DNA from: Platerodrilus igneus
Taxonomy: Eukaryota > Arthropoda > Insecta > Coleoptera > Lycidae
Direction of reading: 5' to 3'
Assembly: GCA_036346225.1 (NCBI GenBank)
Contig: JARFIW010000108.1
Location: forward strand, 620,001-684,000
Length of the DNA stretch: 64,000 nucleotides
In this document: one piece after another, positions 12,795-24,869 of the stretch
How the letters are laid out: every line of letters starts with the position of its first letter
Position numbering within the stretch: the first letter of the stretch is position 1
Notes under the pieces: model-generated
Databases searched by the model: none
What the model was told of the DNA's origin: nothing
What the model saw: only the letters and a program-made list of their open reading frames with translations
Position numbers and translations under genes: made by a program

Positions 12795-14633
12795 AATATA
12801 TATGATAATAGGGTTATTTAGAGGTATATAGGATCACAAGGGTAGTATACTTCATGTAAACAACACCAAAGTCAAGGAAACTAAACATGTGATTCATAAA
12901 AAGTACACAATTCGGTAATTATGCAAAAAGCAAATATCAAACACACTGTATAAAATCTACAACTAACTTTAGCGAATGAAAGGAAGTTCATTCTTTAATA
13001 ATTTAACCACATTCAGTAGAATAAATAACTCTAGACGCAATCCGATTCATTTTAGAAAATCGTAATACATTCAAAGACTTATAAATACAAATTAGAGGTA
13101 TCTAAAATCAAACAAACATGAAACGATTTTTTTTAAACTCGACGCATTAATAATCGCGCGTACTCACAACAAATGGGTCTTTCAAAACAAGCATATTTTA
13201 GAAAGTAAAAAGTCATTAAAAACGCATCTAATTTACGTCACTATTAAGGAGTCCCAGTATAAAATTTGCCTACGTGATCTTTTAAAAGTAAACTTGACAA
13301 ATTCAAATAAAATCCCTCACATTGGATAAACAAAATATGGAACAACAAGTTTGTATACGTGCGGAATTAAAAGGAAAATTTTAATAATTTCCTATACAAA
13401 ATACGAAAACATGATATTGAACGTACAAAGTACCATAGTCAATGAACTCTATAGTGGTAAATGTTGATGTCTACGTGATTTGGAAAGCATTGCAACAAAA
13501 TTTAGGATAAGTAACTTTATGTAAAATCCTAAGACTTTCATGATAAGACAAGTGTGACGCCTATGCCATGCTCAATCAACAAAGATAGCGCGGTCAGTCA
13601 ATGACAGCACGTGGAAGGGCTTACCTTTATATATTACACCAAGCGGTTAATGGTCAGTCTCCACCTAACTGAAGCACGAACTGTACTAGTTTGAATAAAA
13701 ATACTACGCAAAGTTCAAGTGTAGATTTAAAACCACAAATTTTAAGTGAAGGTTAATAATTAAAATTTCAAGTACTAGTGTGCGATCAAATATAGAAGTT
13801 AAATAAAAAATTCGCCGTTGACACAAGACGTAAGTCCAAATTTTAATTGAGGTAAACATGATCTTTAACATTTGTTAACTTAGGGCTCTAAAAATATACT
13901 GAGAAATTCTCTAAGGGATCTAAGGAAATCTAAGGAAACTGAGAAAATCTACTAAAAATATACTAATAGATTTACGAAGAGATTCAATTAAGAATTTACG
14001 ACACAAATTCAATCCAACGTAAAAATCCAATACTACGAGTAATAGATACAACAAAGGGGAATATTCTGAATCAGGTTAGCAGCACGTAGCGGCAGGATTG
14101 GGGGTACGCAGAACTACACATTCGAACCAGGGAATCAACCTAGAAAAATACCAGGTTAGCGATAAAAAATTAATAGTATAAGACTTAAATTTTTTGAACA
14201 TTTAAAACTTGCGCGTACTTAGATATTTATGTGAAGGGTCATCAAAAATTGTGATTGATACGTAGAAATTACGAAGGTTCATTGAAAGTTCAACGAGACT
14301 TCCAATGTAATACATAGTTATTTTTGCTGGCTTTATATAATTTTAATACGGTTATGATTTGGTGGTGAGCATATTTATATTTTTACTATGATTCAAGGAT
14401 TTTAAATAGCAAATAATAGTACGAAGGTTGTAAAAGTGTAAATTGTACATATTTCTGGATTATTATACAAATTTTTTTGTTATTCAGCTTATATTATTTA
14501 GGTATAAAGTGTTAGAGAAAAAGGGGGGGTACAAATTTTTTCTGTTACCGTATCATCGTGCACTCTGTGTGGGGTTGAACTGAGCTAGTACTATTTTCTT
14601 GTATTTCGCGACCACCACGACTCAGTATACCCC

Positions 14634-14635
<2 letters not shown>
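12795..14635 (+). repeat. TA-flanked repeat family, copy e (left palindrome arm)
   Basis: Starts ATATGATAATAGGGTTATTT and AGAGGTATATAGGATCAC, with ATTATGCAAAAAGCAAATAT and CACACTGTATAAAATC following. A TATA-like CTTTATATATTACACC lies at 13625. It ends CAGTATACCCCTAAATATAT at a TA tract. Every one of these blocks recurs inverted in 14680-16550. Length about 1.84 kb. No coding frame. Confidence 0.75.

Positions 14636-14679
<44 letters not shown>
14636..14679. repeat. (TA)n microsatellite at palindrome centre
   Basis: 44 bp TA tract separating the two arms. Confidence 0.9.
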
Positions 14680-14680
<1 letters not shown>

Positions 14681-16550
14681 CTATGATACACGTCGATGTA
14701 ATTAACGTTCAGCTTCCTGCTGCCCGCCGCCGTTCTGTGTCTCTTTGTTAACCTAAAATTTAAATATGTCTCGGCTAGCTCAGTCTAATTCACACAGAGT
14801 GCACAACGTTACGATAACAAAGAATTTATCCCCCCCTTTTTTATTTAATACTTTCCTACTTGAATGAGAAAGATGAAATTGACCAAAATTTGTATAATGA
14901 CAAAGAAAATTATATACACTTTACAGCTCAATATGATTCACTATTTGACAAAATAAACCCCTGAATCAAATAATAATATCAACTTCTTTCTCTTCAAAAT
15001 TATACCTCCCTTTAGTTAGTTTAAAGCCAGCAAAAATGATACTGTACACTATTGGAAACACCCTTGAACGTTCAATGATCTTTCCCTTTTACGTAAATTT
15101 TTACGTATAAAAAGATTTTTGATGACCCTTTACATAAATATTCTGGTATAATAAAAAATATAGAAAATATTCATAAAAAGGAAAAAATGTCTTATGCTAT
15201 TTAGATAATGTTCTGACCTGTAGTTTTCCTTGCGTGTCTTTTTGTTCTGCTACTTAGTGTTGTGGACCAGTACCACTGGATTGCTTTCAGTTGAGTTCAT
15301 TGTTGATTTTATGGTATCGCCTGGCCAAACCCCATTCAATGCTTAAAACAATCCTCCGTTTTATGCTCCGATGCGTAGATGCAAACCAATATTTTATGCA
15401 ATTTTAGATTGATTTAAATTCGAATTTATTTGCAAATTGAGCTTTATCTCTATTACTTAGAGTTTTACCTGTCACTTGGATTTCTACCAGTTACTTAGAT
15501 TTATTACTTAGAGTTTCCCAGATTTTACCAGATTTTCCCAGAACCCTAAGTTATGAATATTAAAATTATGTTTAATTAATTAGCTTTTACTTACGTTTTC
15601 CAGTGAACGGTAAAACTTTTCTCGTATATATTTCACTACTATTTTAATTTCAAATTTTTCTGTCACGACTTTCACCAAATATAATTATTTAATTTTCTAT
15701 GTTTACTTTTACGTAAATTTTTTATTTAAACTGATGTAAAGCGTGCTCAGGTTCAATGAAGCCTGTCTGTTTATCAGATTTGAGTGATATATAAAGCAAC
15801 GCCTCCATCTGAGAGGATTGGTTATCGACGTACTACGGTCAAGGTTTAAGGCTTGCTGTAGGATATTGTCAACACTCTGGGCTTTCTCAGGTATGCATTT
15901 GATAATAGCCCGCCGGAACATTGCTGTGGTCACGTAGTATACCAGTTCCATATAGTGATTTCTATAATTCTTGAACTTTCACCCGTCTGTTTTGTTTTGT
16001 TGGAGGAAATTTAAAATGACTTCTCACGTAGACAAACTTATTGCTTTATTTTTGTCAAGATGTTTTGAGTTTTGAATTTACTTTCATGTTAAAAATCACA
16101 TACGCGAAATTTCTATAATGTCGTAAATTGACATGTGTTTGTTTACATCCTGCGTTTCTGAAACGTATTGGTTTTTAAATGTGCGTTTATTTCGAAAATG
16201 CTTTGTTATTTCTTTACACTATCGTGTATTTAATTTTAACAGAATTTGTATGATGATTTTCTAGCTTTTGATGCTTTTAATGCGTATTTATTTAGAATTT
16301 ATGTATGCTTTATGGTTTAAAATAAGTTTGATTGCGTACAGAGTTACTTATCTTACTGAATGTGGTTGTATTATTGAAGGATGAGCTTCCCTGCATTAAT
16401 TAAAGTCAATTGTGATTTTTATACAGGGTGTTAAATGTTTGCTTTTTGCATAATTTGTGTTTAGTTTTCTAGTTTTTAGTACTATTTACATGTAGTGTGC
16501 GACCCTTATGACTCTATATACCCCTAAATAACCCTATTATCATAGCATTA
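14680..16550 (-). repeat. TA-flanked repeat family, copy f (right palindrome arm)
   Basis: On the minus strand from 16550: ATGCTATGATAATAGGGTTA, TTTAGGGGTATATAGAGTC, AATTATGCAAAAAGCAAAC, AACACCCTGTATAAAAATC, a TATA-like GCTTTATATATCACTC near 15795 and, near the centre, TGCACTCTGTGTG with ACTGAGCTAG. Inverted partner of 12795-14635. The 80-codon minus frame at 15709-15951 is not recognised. Confidence 0.75.
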
Positions 16551-16577
16551 AATATATATATATATATATATATATAT
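16551..16577. repeat. (TA)n microsatellite
   Basis: TA tract between copy f (minus) and copy g (plus). Confidence 0.9.
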
Positions 16578-17650
16578 TACTCATATTTAGACCAGGGTAG
16601 AAAATTAAATAATCACATCAAATAATTTTAATCACCGTGTATAATGAATATTATTAGATAATACGCGTTATTAAAACCGTGAAGCATAAAAATTTATTAG
16701 TTTCAGTAAAAATAAGAGATTTAAATCATGTACAAGACGCTTTATATCAAAAGAAACAGTATTAACAAGCTCTACGTAAGAAACAAATGGAAATTACGTG
16801 CAAAATTTATATTAATTAACCCTATTTTAAGTAACCGGTATTAAACAAAACGTACAGATAATAATTAATATTTAGTTAGGATTCACTAAAATTTAAAGGG
16901 TATTAATTTTAATTGAAGTTAATTGAACCGTTAGTAACATATAATATCTATGAAAACTTGTAAAAACCCAATAAAATAAAGCTCTGAGAATTAATAGTAT
17001 GTTTGAACACCTGCGTAGTTTAAAAGCTCATTCTGCGTAAATTTTGCAGATAATTAATGGTTACAAAGAATCTTGGAGAAACCGGGGCTTAATATTCACG
17101 GGAAGGCGCGATACGGGGTTATTTAACCCAGATAGTCCACATGGACTGAAATAATCGATAGTAAGGAATATCAATTTGCACCACTAAGAACAGGTTAGAG
17201 AAGGAAAGATAATGTGCGTAAGACAAAGACACTAATAATTAAAGGCGTGATATGAGCAACGTCACGAGGGTCACGATTGGTTGAAAATAAGATGCACATA
17301 TGAGAGGTAGAAACAACAATTTCTGTACAAAATTAATTAGTTATTCTCGGACGTGTTTGCGTGCCGTGTGAGAATTTCTGAGATTTAACTGGGACGAGTG
17401 CAAAATTCGTAAAAACCGACGCACAGGCTACGGACTGGGAACCTAGCATGCGAAATTCTTTAGAATTGCCCGTTTTGAGGACTCGACCGACAGACAGGCT
17501 AACCGCTATATATACCGAGGTGAATATAAACAAGCTCTCTTAGATCTTCGACTTGATTGAACGCGTTAAACAGTGCTTTTTGGTCTTCCGGTTTTAATAT
17601 TAAATAATTTAAACAGTTTGCTCGAATATTATGTGATTTAAAACAGCTTG
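16578..17650 (+). repeat. Probable TA-flanked repeat family, copy g
   Basis: Starts at the TA tract and holds CACCGTGTATAATGAAT early on. About 930 bp in, GCTATATATACCGAGG is followed by AAACAAGCTCTCTTAGATC, the same layout as the other copies (tract, CACCCTGTATA-like motif, distant TATA-like box). Sequence identity is weak, so this is tentative. The 66-codon frame on the minus strand at 17333-17533 is not recognised. Confidence 0.4.
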
Positions 17651-18940
17651 TTCTTTACGTGCTACAATGAATGTACGTTAGTGCACTTAGAAAAGAAGCT
17701 ACAAGGTAATAACGTTTAGTATCACTGTACCAATTGGTAAAAATTTACAACGACAAATATATACACAAAAGTAGGCAGTTTTGGCGTATATTGGTGAAAG
17801 AAGTATGAAGTTCTTTGTTATTTTTCGGGGGTATTAATACTTAAATGGTGCATAAACGTGTCTGGATCCACGAAACAAGGGTCAGATATACACAGAGGAG
17901 TTCCGGAAAAGCCCTGAAACAACTTTAAATAAATGGTGATGGAGAAAATTTTTAAAGCGTTGAGAATCAGAAGCCGTAAATATAACCCAGTTGGAATGGT
18001 GTGATTAACAAAAGGGACGATGTACATTGAAGCTACGAGTGCAAGTAACCTTCAGGTAAATTATATTATTTTGTTTGAACTTTGAGATTTTGGTGTGTGT
18101 TGAATAACTTTCTAATTTGTTTATTTAAAATGGACAGTAGTGAAATTGTACTAACAATAATATTTTAATTTTAAGGTGAAATTTGCTTGTTTAAGTAGAA
18201 AGGGGTATTTAGTATTGATGTTCTGGATTATGATAAAAATATGGGTATGTCTTTGAGCTCAATTAGACGAACCTGGTTAATTAACGTAAAGGGTGGTAGA
18301 TGCTCCTTTGTACTCTGCATATATTGTTATAGTAATTAGTAGGCATCCTACAATGACTTTAATTCTGGATGCACATTAAAATGATAATAAATGTAATTTT
18401 GAAATTTTCCGATATTAAAATTTATGCTGAATATTAATTTTGAAATTTTAATGTATTGTGAATATTGATGTAAATAGAGTTGACGTTGATGTTTGTGGTA
18501 GGAATGTGTTTGTTTTTTATGTATGAGGATGAAAGCTATCTAGAGGAGCAGCCGAGGCGATTAACAGAAGAAAATCAACAGACCAGGTAATTCAAGAGGT
18601 TTCACAGCATTCCATATCATTTTACAGCAACTTCCTGTAATACACATATTTTACTTTACCATTGAAGAACATTAGGATTTTGATAGCTCTTAAAGTTTTA
18701 AGAATTGCGAAACATTCCTGTATCATAATTTTTAACGTTAGATCTAAAAACTGCAAGATTTCTTCAATTTAATAGAAATGTGCGAAGTTTCACGATCCTG
18801 TTAAAATATTTTTCAGCCAGTTGGGTGGTTTGATGTAACTCTCCATCTTACGCGAGCTTCTTCATGTCAACGTGCTTTAAACAACCCACATCGTTTATAA
18901 TTTATGTAAGACATTGGAGTCGGAGGCTGCGTAGGTTACT
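17651..18940. other. No gene recognised
   Basis: AT-rich sequence with short random frames, such as 17818-18027 minus. Nothing recognisable. Confidence 0.5.
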
Positions 18941-18944
18941 GATG

Positions 18945-19190
18945 TCATCGTGGCGTAGTTGGTATGTGTGTGAATACTATGCGCAGGGTTTCAAATCCCG
19001 ACACGGTCCGCTTGAAAATTTTGGGCCAGCAGTTTTCACAAAAATACGTCCTCGTTCGAATGAGTGGTAAAATGGAGGTCCCGAGTGTGAATGTTGCGAC
19101 GCACGTTAAAGATCCCTATCTTGTTTGGAACAGCAAGGGTTTGGTAAAATTTAAAATTTGTTTGGGTAAAAGAACCTTGCAAAGGTAGTG
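18945..19190 (+). mobile_element. SINE copy with intact A box
   Basis: The tRNA-like head carries the Pol III A box TGGCGTAGTTGG (18951-18962) and a B-box-like GGTTTCAAATCC (18988-18999). The shared body follows: CGGTCCGCTTGAAAATTTT, CTCGTTCGAATGAGTGG, GACGCACGTTAAAGATCCC, TTGTTTGGAACAGCAAGG. The 3' part is truncated after about 19188. No clear target duplication was found. Confidence 0.83.
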
Positions 19191-20273
19191 TACTTTAAAT
19201 AACTTTTCGAATATACCTAATTTAATCTTAATAATCCTTAAATGTAAACGCTTTGTATCTGTCAATCGAATGCAGGACTTGTTAACCGTCAGATATTTGA
19301 AGATGTCACGCCAATTATCTTTTGTGTAATCAAACCCATATTCTGGTCAACGTCAGACCGCTACAATAACTTACAAATACCGGAATAGCATAATAGAGGG
19401 AATCACTTAGATCTTTCAATTCAAATTTTATCTTCAGTTAGACGAGTTACCATCAGCGGAAGGGTGAATAGGTGAGTAATTCGTAACAGTATGTTTTGGA
19501 ATTCGGGTTTGTAATGATACAAGTTACCAAAAGCTAATGTAATCGCGGATTTGAGAAAAGTTCTGTTACTTTGTGTGTTTCTGGAGTGAATACTTTTCGT
19601 CAACGCTATTTGGATTAATGGATTACTGACAACTTTACTTTGCCCTGCACAACAAGGTCACTTAAGCCTTGTATCCAATCAACAAGTCATAAAATTTTTG
19701 CTTTCCACCTGTTTATGTATACGTTATTGATTGTATTCAATTTTTTGGTATTAAGACTTACGTTGGTGCATGCTTAGTTAAAAGCGTAATGTACCAGGAA
19801 GTTCTAATATAGACAAGCACTACAATTGTATTTGTAGGCATTTATTTGTACCCGTTAAATTGGTTAGATTACTATAATTGAATATATTCAAGATGTTCGT
19901 TTTCTTTTAGATACGCGTATACTTGACCAAATTAAGGGATTTAGTTTAGTTTATTTGTTTTGCTTGTTGAATACTGTGATATTCATGTTTGGATAATATA
20001 GGTTATGTGAACATGCTGGAATTTTATTATTGTGTTTATTTCAAATTAATAGGTGAGGAAAAAAGTGTCCACAGCATTGTTTCTCGGAGTCGTCTCTGAC
20101 TAAATCATATAAACAGTCAGCATAAACTTGAAAAATAAAGGTCTTCATATTTAACTTTTTTAAGTTGTAAAATTTGTGAAATTTAAAACAAGAAGGTGTT
20201 TAATGAAAATGAGTCGTCCTAGACAAAAATATGGAAATTTCGATTACTAAATATTGGGTCTCGACAAGAAGTG

Positions 20274-21070
20274 TCATTTCAAATTAACAAAAAAAAAACG
20301 TAATATTTTCGCAAGTTGTGGGGCTATTTCTATTTTAATCCAAAGTGGAAACTCTGACGTTAGTGACGGAACACAATGTCTGCAAAACGTCCCCTTGGCT
20401 CTTCTTTTAATGAAATTCTTCGCACAATAGCGGCTGTATTTCGTCAATAACAGCTCTAGTTTATCTTTGAGCGCTTGAATCGTTGCTGGATCATTTGCGT
20501 AAACTTTTGCTTTAACGTAGCCCCAAAGAACAAGACTAATGATGTCAAATCGCACGATCACGGTGGCCAATTTTGAGAAATTATACTTCCAGGAAATTTT
20601 CCACGCAATGTAGCCATTGTTTCACGAACTGTATGACAGGTGGTGCGATCTGCTAAAAATAAACGTCCTTCACATCCCTAGCATCAATTTCAGGTAAAAA
20701 AGTTAGTCAGCATAGTGCGGTAACACAATCCACTCACTGTAACGGTCGAACCAGCAACATTTTCATAAAAGTATGACCCAGTACACTGTCAGCCAAAAAA
20801 TTGCACCTAACTATCACTCGTTGTGGTCGATGAGGTTGTTTAACTATTGCTCTTGGATTTTCGGAGCCCCAGATACGACAATCTTACTTGTTTACGTACC
20901 CAGACACATAAAATGAGCCACATCACTCTGAATAATTTGGTTGAAAAATCATGTATATCGAGGATCCAAGAATCCGAGGATCCAGCGAATGCAGAGCGTT
21001 AGGCGTGATCTGCTGGCTTCAATTCTTGCGTAAACTCTAGTTTATAACATGTAGACCAAAATCGTTACGA
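20274..21070 (-). pseudogene. Tc1/mariner-type transposase, catalytic part
   Basis: Read downward from 21070 in shifting frames: NDFGLHVIN, then IIQSDVAHFMCLGT with the first catalytic Asp, CRIWGSENPRAIV, the YxEML-like region, ADRTTCHTVRETMATLRG with the second Asp, SQNWPP and SCDLTSLVLF with the third, then GYVKAKVYANDPATIQALKD. This matches a large family of mariner-like transposases of insects whose protein runs WFQQDGATCHT...NWPPRSCDLTPLDYFLWGYVK. Several frameshifts and stops are present. The N-terminal DNA-binding part lies at 21795-22114, separated by an insertion. Confidence 0.82.
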
Positions 21071-21076
21071 AAAATT

Positions 21077-21578
21077 ATTACGCGTTAAAAAGCACTCTAC
21101 AAATTATTTTTAGTAAATAGTTATTTTAGGAAATTTTTGTATAATTATTTATGTATGTTACACGTAATTGCGGAATACAATTTTAGATCGTGTGTACATT
21201 ACTTTTTATGTCTTCGTGGTTGCAATTTTTATACCGTGGAAAGGAATGTTAAAGATATTTCCCATTATTCGGAATAGATATATATGTCGTTTTCCTGAAT
21301 CTGGACGTCAAACGAAAAAAGGTGGTGGTTTTACTAGTTGAAGAAGCCGACCGCCATATTCATTCTTGTCGTGACCCGCTTATCTTGAACTACATGTGCG
21401 GAGAGTGCATTATAAATAATGTGAAGTTTTAACAGTCGATTCCGTTACATAAGTTCATTATCATACCTCTATCTTGGGTTCCTTTTTTCGGTTTAGGTAT
21501 GAAGAGCTGAGCTCGAAGTGGCAACCGCACCCACGCGATAATCTGAGGAAAACAGTATCGTATAAGATACCCCGCTTG

Positions 21579-21643
<65 letters not shown>

Positions 21644-21790
21644 TTAGAAGGTAAGCGGAGTTATAATTAATTTACATTGTTAATATGAAATGTAAATTAT
21701 GCCTCATTTGTAAATTCTTTGTAACCTAGCACACCCTCTGTGCAGGCACGCAAGTAACTAAAACAGTAACGACGCCTTTACCTATAAGTG
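21077..21790. mobile_element. 0.7 kb insertion splitting the mariner transposase
   Basis: Lies exactly between two adjoining parts of the transposase. It holds a 59 bp TA microsatellite (21582-21640) and a TATA-like GCATTATAAATAATG near 21408. No coding frame. It may be a member of the TA-flanked family, since a long TA tract marks that family elsewhere, but the TTGCTGTGATA motif was not found beside this tract. Confidence 0.5.
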
Positions 21791-21794
21791 ACTA

Positions 21795-22114
21795 AATGGT
21801 GTGCAAACTGATTTGTGATATCTCCAATTCCTGTGATCGTCTCGAAATGGACAAACCTCGGTTTTCAACCACACTTTTACCTACAGTTGCGTTATTTTCA
21901 GTTGACCTAACCGGACGAGTTGAAGTCTTCCGATCACTTACTTGTCCGAGACGTTTGAATTTATTGTTTAAATTCACCATAGCTGTGGGAGAAGGTACTT
22001 GATGATGACCAAAGCAGTACGACCTTCACGAACCGTCTCCATAACATTTTTGCTGTTTTTGTAGTGAATTTCTACTATTTGAATGCGTTGTGCGAGTGTA
22101 TATGATCCATATCT
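21795..22114 (-). pseudogene. Tc1/mariner-type transposase, N-terminal DNA-binding part
   Basis: Reads RYGSYTLAQRIQIVEIHYKN, then, after a shift near 22000, KFKRLGQVSDRKTSTRPVRS and SISRRSQELEISQISLHTI. These are the helix-turn-helix segments of the same transposase family (YTLEQR-IV--YY, then RRSQELGLS---L). Homology stops at about 21795 and resumes at 21070. Confidence 0.8.
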
Positions 22115-22129
22115 GAAAAGCGTAAACTT

Positions 22130-24188
22130 TTTACTTGTCACGTCTTCGAAATGACGTGTGTATATTGACATTTCAAAAATAGCAAAAAACTTTAAATGAC
22201 CTTCTTGTTGAAAGACGGTGTTATTCTTCAGTAGTGTAAAATACTTAAAAATTAATGATTAGAAATCCCCTAACATAATTATTTACAAAAAAAGTTTGTG
22301 AAGCAATTTAAAGCGAACAACCCATTAGAATGCTGACGCGAAATAGTGGGTCATCATGTACAATATCAATATTTTGCTTGTCTTTTTGTTTCAAACCTAT
22401 CTTTTGCAGTATCACAAACGTCTTATTTCATTTAACGTTATTAAACATTTCTACGGTTTATACTCTCTATTCTACCTTCTATAATTAATCTTAGGCATAG
22501 AACTGCTTCTCTAGTGCTTTCATTTTGTTCTCAAACCAAATTGATCTCGCCTTAACTCGTCTTTTACTTCCCTTTTCTTCTGTGAAGAACTGATTGAAAT
22601 TTTTAACGCCTTCGACGTTAAACCTTCAGTAATCTTTGTCTGTCAGCTTTAGCTTTCTTTGAAATCACTACAAGAGACGTACGAATTTTCTCAAGTTTCA
22701 ATTGTTTTACTAAGAATCTATTTTGCGTTATTTTCTCTGTTAGTTGTTATAATTTCGCGAGTATATGTCATCTGTTACTACCTTACAGATATTTAAATAT
22801 TTTAGTTTTCGAATTCAGACTTTAAAATCGGATCTATTTTTTCATCTTAATATTTTTTTCTAGTGAGTTACCTTTTATCTCATTTTTTTGCTATATAACT
22901 TTAGTATGTAGTATGTGTACCTATTTACTTTTTCTTTGCTTTTTCATCCCTGCATAATAAATTAAAGTATGTTTTGTTTTTACTATAACATTAAATTATA
23001 TCTCCTTCAACGCATTTTATCGATTCCTCCATTTCTCTATTTCTTCACCATCATGTAGACACGTTCTATTGTAATTAGCGTTCTTACCATTTTTTTAAAT
23101 TATTTTATGTGTTTGAAACTTTTTAATTATCTTTCAAGCTTTAAAACTTTTGTTAAAATGAGATTACCCAATAGGAAAACAATTTGTATTTTATAAAGAA
23201 GATAAACTACGTCGGCATTTGATGTTCTGTCAAAATTATCAAAATTTTACCTGAATTTTCGTTTAGAATTTTAAAAAATCTGTAATAATCTAAACGCTTA
23301 CCAGATTTATTAAAGTACACAAGTTGTGTAGGAAACAATTCCAAGAATTTTATCAATTCAACATGCTCGAAAATAACTGAAACTTTCCTAGAACGATTTA
23401 ATTGGAACGTTTCACACGCTCAAAATTCACAAGCTGTGAGAATTAACCAACACCACATGCAAAAATTCGCACTATAGTTTTAATAACAGGAGATAAAGAA
23501 GCAAGTTGCAGGTGTGAATTATCAGAAAAGTCTAATGTTGGATTTTTAACAAGCCACAAATGTGTTAGGATTTTATGATTTTGTCAACGCAGGTGGTCTC
23601 TAATAATTAACTAATCTGAGTAAATTTGGAGAAACAAGGAACGCCTGCGTGACGTCGATATTTTTGTAGTATAAATAGCAATGAAGTTGTAATAACGCTC
23701 TTTTGCTCTTAAGTTTGATTCCGATTAACTTTTAGTTATTGTGAGATTTCACGATACAAAGAGTGTAAGTTTTTGGCGGCTCTGTTTGCTGTTTGTCAAA
23801 ACAAAATAAAATCGTAGCCTTTATAAAATTAAAACTTTTTAGCATTGATTTGTATGGATTTTATTGTGTATTGAAGAATAACTTTAAATGGCACTGGATG
23901 TTGAGAAACTGAAAAATTTTTTATAAAAAGCATCCAGGGGAGAAACAGCTGAGGTCCAGGTTTTTGTTTTTAAAATAAAACTAATTTATAACAATAAGTT
24001 GCAAAACTGTATTTCAGACTGTTTTGGCATTGGAACATTGGTTCCACCTTTATGCGAACCATATTCAATAGCGACTAATATTACAAACTAGTATTAAGGA
24101 AACTATTCTACATATAAAATATAATATAACAATAGCCGTTTAAGATTAGAATAAATAATGTTTTTAACCTTGTTTTCTTTTGTTACAG
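22130..24188. other. Presumed Mical-like intron upstream of the CH exon; old repeats
   Basis: Ends in the splice acceptor TTGTTACAG. The segment 23530-23830 is a diverged direct copy of 27460-27770: both hold a TATA-like GTATAAATAGCAA or ATATAAATGGCAA followed by GAAGTT/GAAATTT and, later, a GGCGGCTCTGTTTGCTG-like block. No exon seen. Confidence 0.5.
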
Positions 24189-24376
24189 AGACTTTTCTAA
24201 ACTGAATAAAAACGACATCTACAAAAATAACTTGATGGCGTTTCAAATCGCTGAGCGGCATCTGGGCATTCCAGCTCTTTTGGAACCTGATGATATGGTG
24301 AAGTTCCCAGTACCAGATCGTCTCTCCATTTTGACGTATCTTTCGCAATTTTATCAAACATTTGTTGTTGCACAAG
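24189..24376 (+). CDS. Mical-like: Mical-like (MICAL-L family) exon, C-terminal half of CH domain
   Basis: Internal coding exon of 188 nt. It is preceded by a pyrimidine-rich tract ending TTTTGTTACAG and followed by the donor GTAAGT. After one leftover base, the frame opens with [18 protein letters not shown], continues with [19 protein letters not shown] and then [13 protein letters not shown]. This is the second half of a type-2 calponin-homology domain. The pattern AFxxAExxLGIPALLxxxDMV followed by [15 protein letters not shown] is diagnostic of MICAL/MICAL-like proteins, which bind Rab8/Rab13-class GTPases and act in endocytic recycling and actin organisation. EHBP1 is the nearest alternative but lacks the [11 protein letters not shown] wording. 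The exon ends one base into a Gly codon. The preceding CH exon (the WRDGLAF part) was not found within the upstream 24 kb. Confidence 0.9.
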
Positions 24377-24423
24377 GTAAGTTTTGTTTGTGAAATAAAT
24401 AGTTCGACAATTATATCCGATCA

Positions 24424-24497
24424 ACAGAAAGCCTACGATAGATAGACTCTAACAAAAAACATACAGAACCTAAGTCTATCTATCGTGGGCTTTCTGT
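24424..24497 (+). other. 25 bp near-perfect hairpin in the intron, 47 bp after the CH exon
   Basis: Left arm ACAGAAAGCCTACGATAGAT plus AGACT (24424-24448). Right arm AGTCTATCTATCGTGGGCTT plus TCTGT (24473-24497). The arms pair over 25 bp with one G-T pair, around a 24 nt loop. A TA tract begins 8 bp after the right arm. It may be a tiny foldback element or a structured RNA; nothing shows that it is processed. Confidence 0.85.
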
Positions 24498-24501
24498 TTG
24501 T

Positions 24502-24504
<3 letters not shown>

Positions 24505-24546
<42 letters not shown>
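24505..24546. repeat. (TA)n microsatellite followed by TTGCTGTGAATTT
   Basis: 42 bp TA tract; the motif TTGCTGTGA after it matches the start of the TA-flanked family. Confidence 0.88.
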
Positions 24547-24548
<2 letters not shown>

Positions 24549-24869
24549 CTGTGAATTTGTAGCCATATGTTGTCTAGACGTTAAGAGCCAATAAAAGGTG
24601 CTATATGACAACAAAAATGATCTGGTGTGAATTATCGCTTGTAGACGCCCGTATTATTTTGCTAGCTCAGATTAAATGTAACAACGAAACTCCAACATCA
24701 AAATTATAATATCATCAAATATTCATAATAAACAAAATAATAATAATAACTACATGCAGAAACATATTTCTTCATTACACATTTTCCAAAAGATTACTTA
24801 CACACAAGCATTAAAACCTACAAATTCAGTTTACGATTTAAGTCTAAAAATTACATTAAATATTTATAA

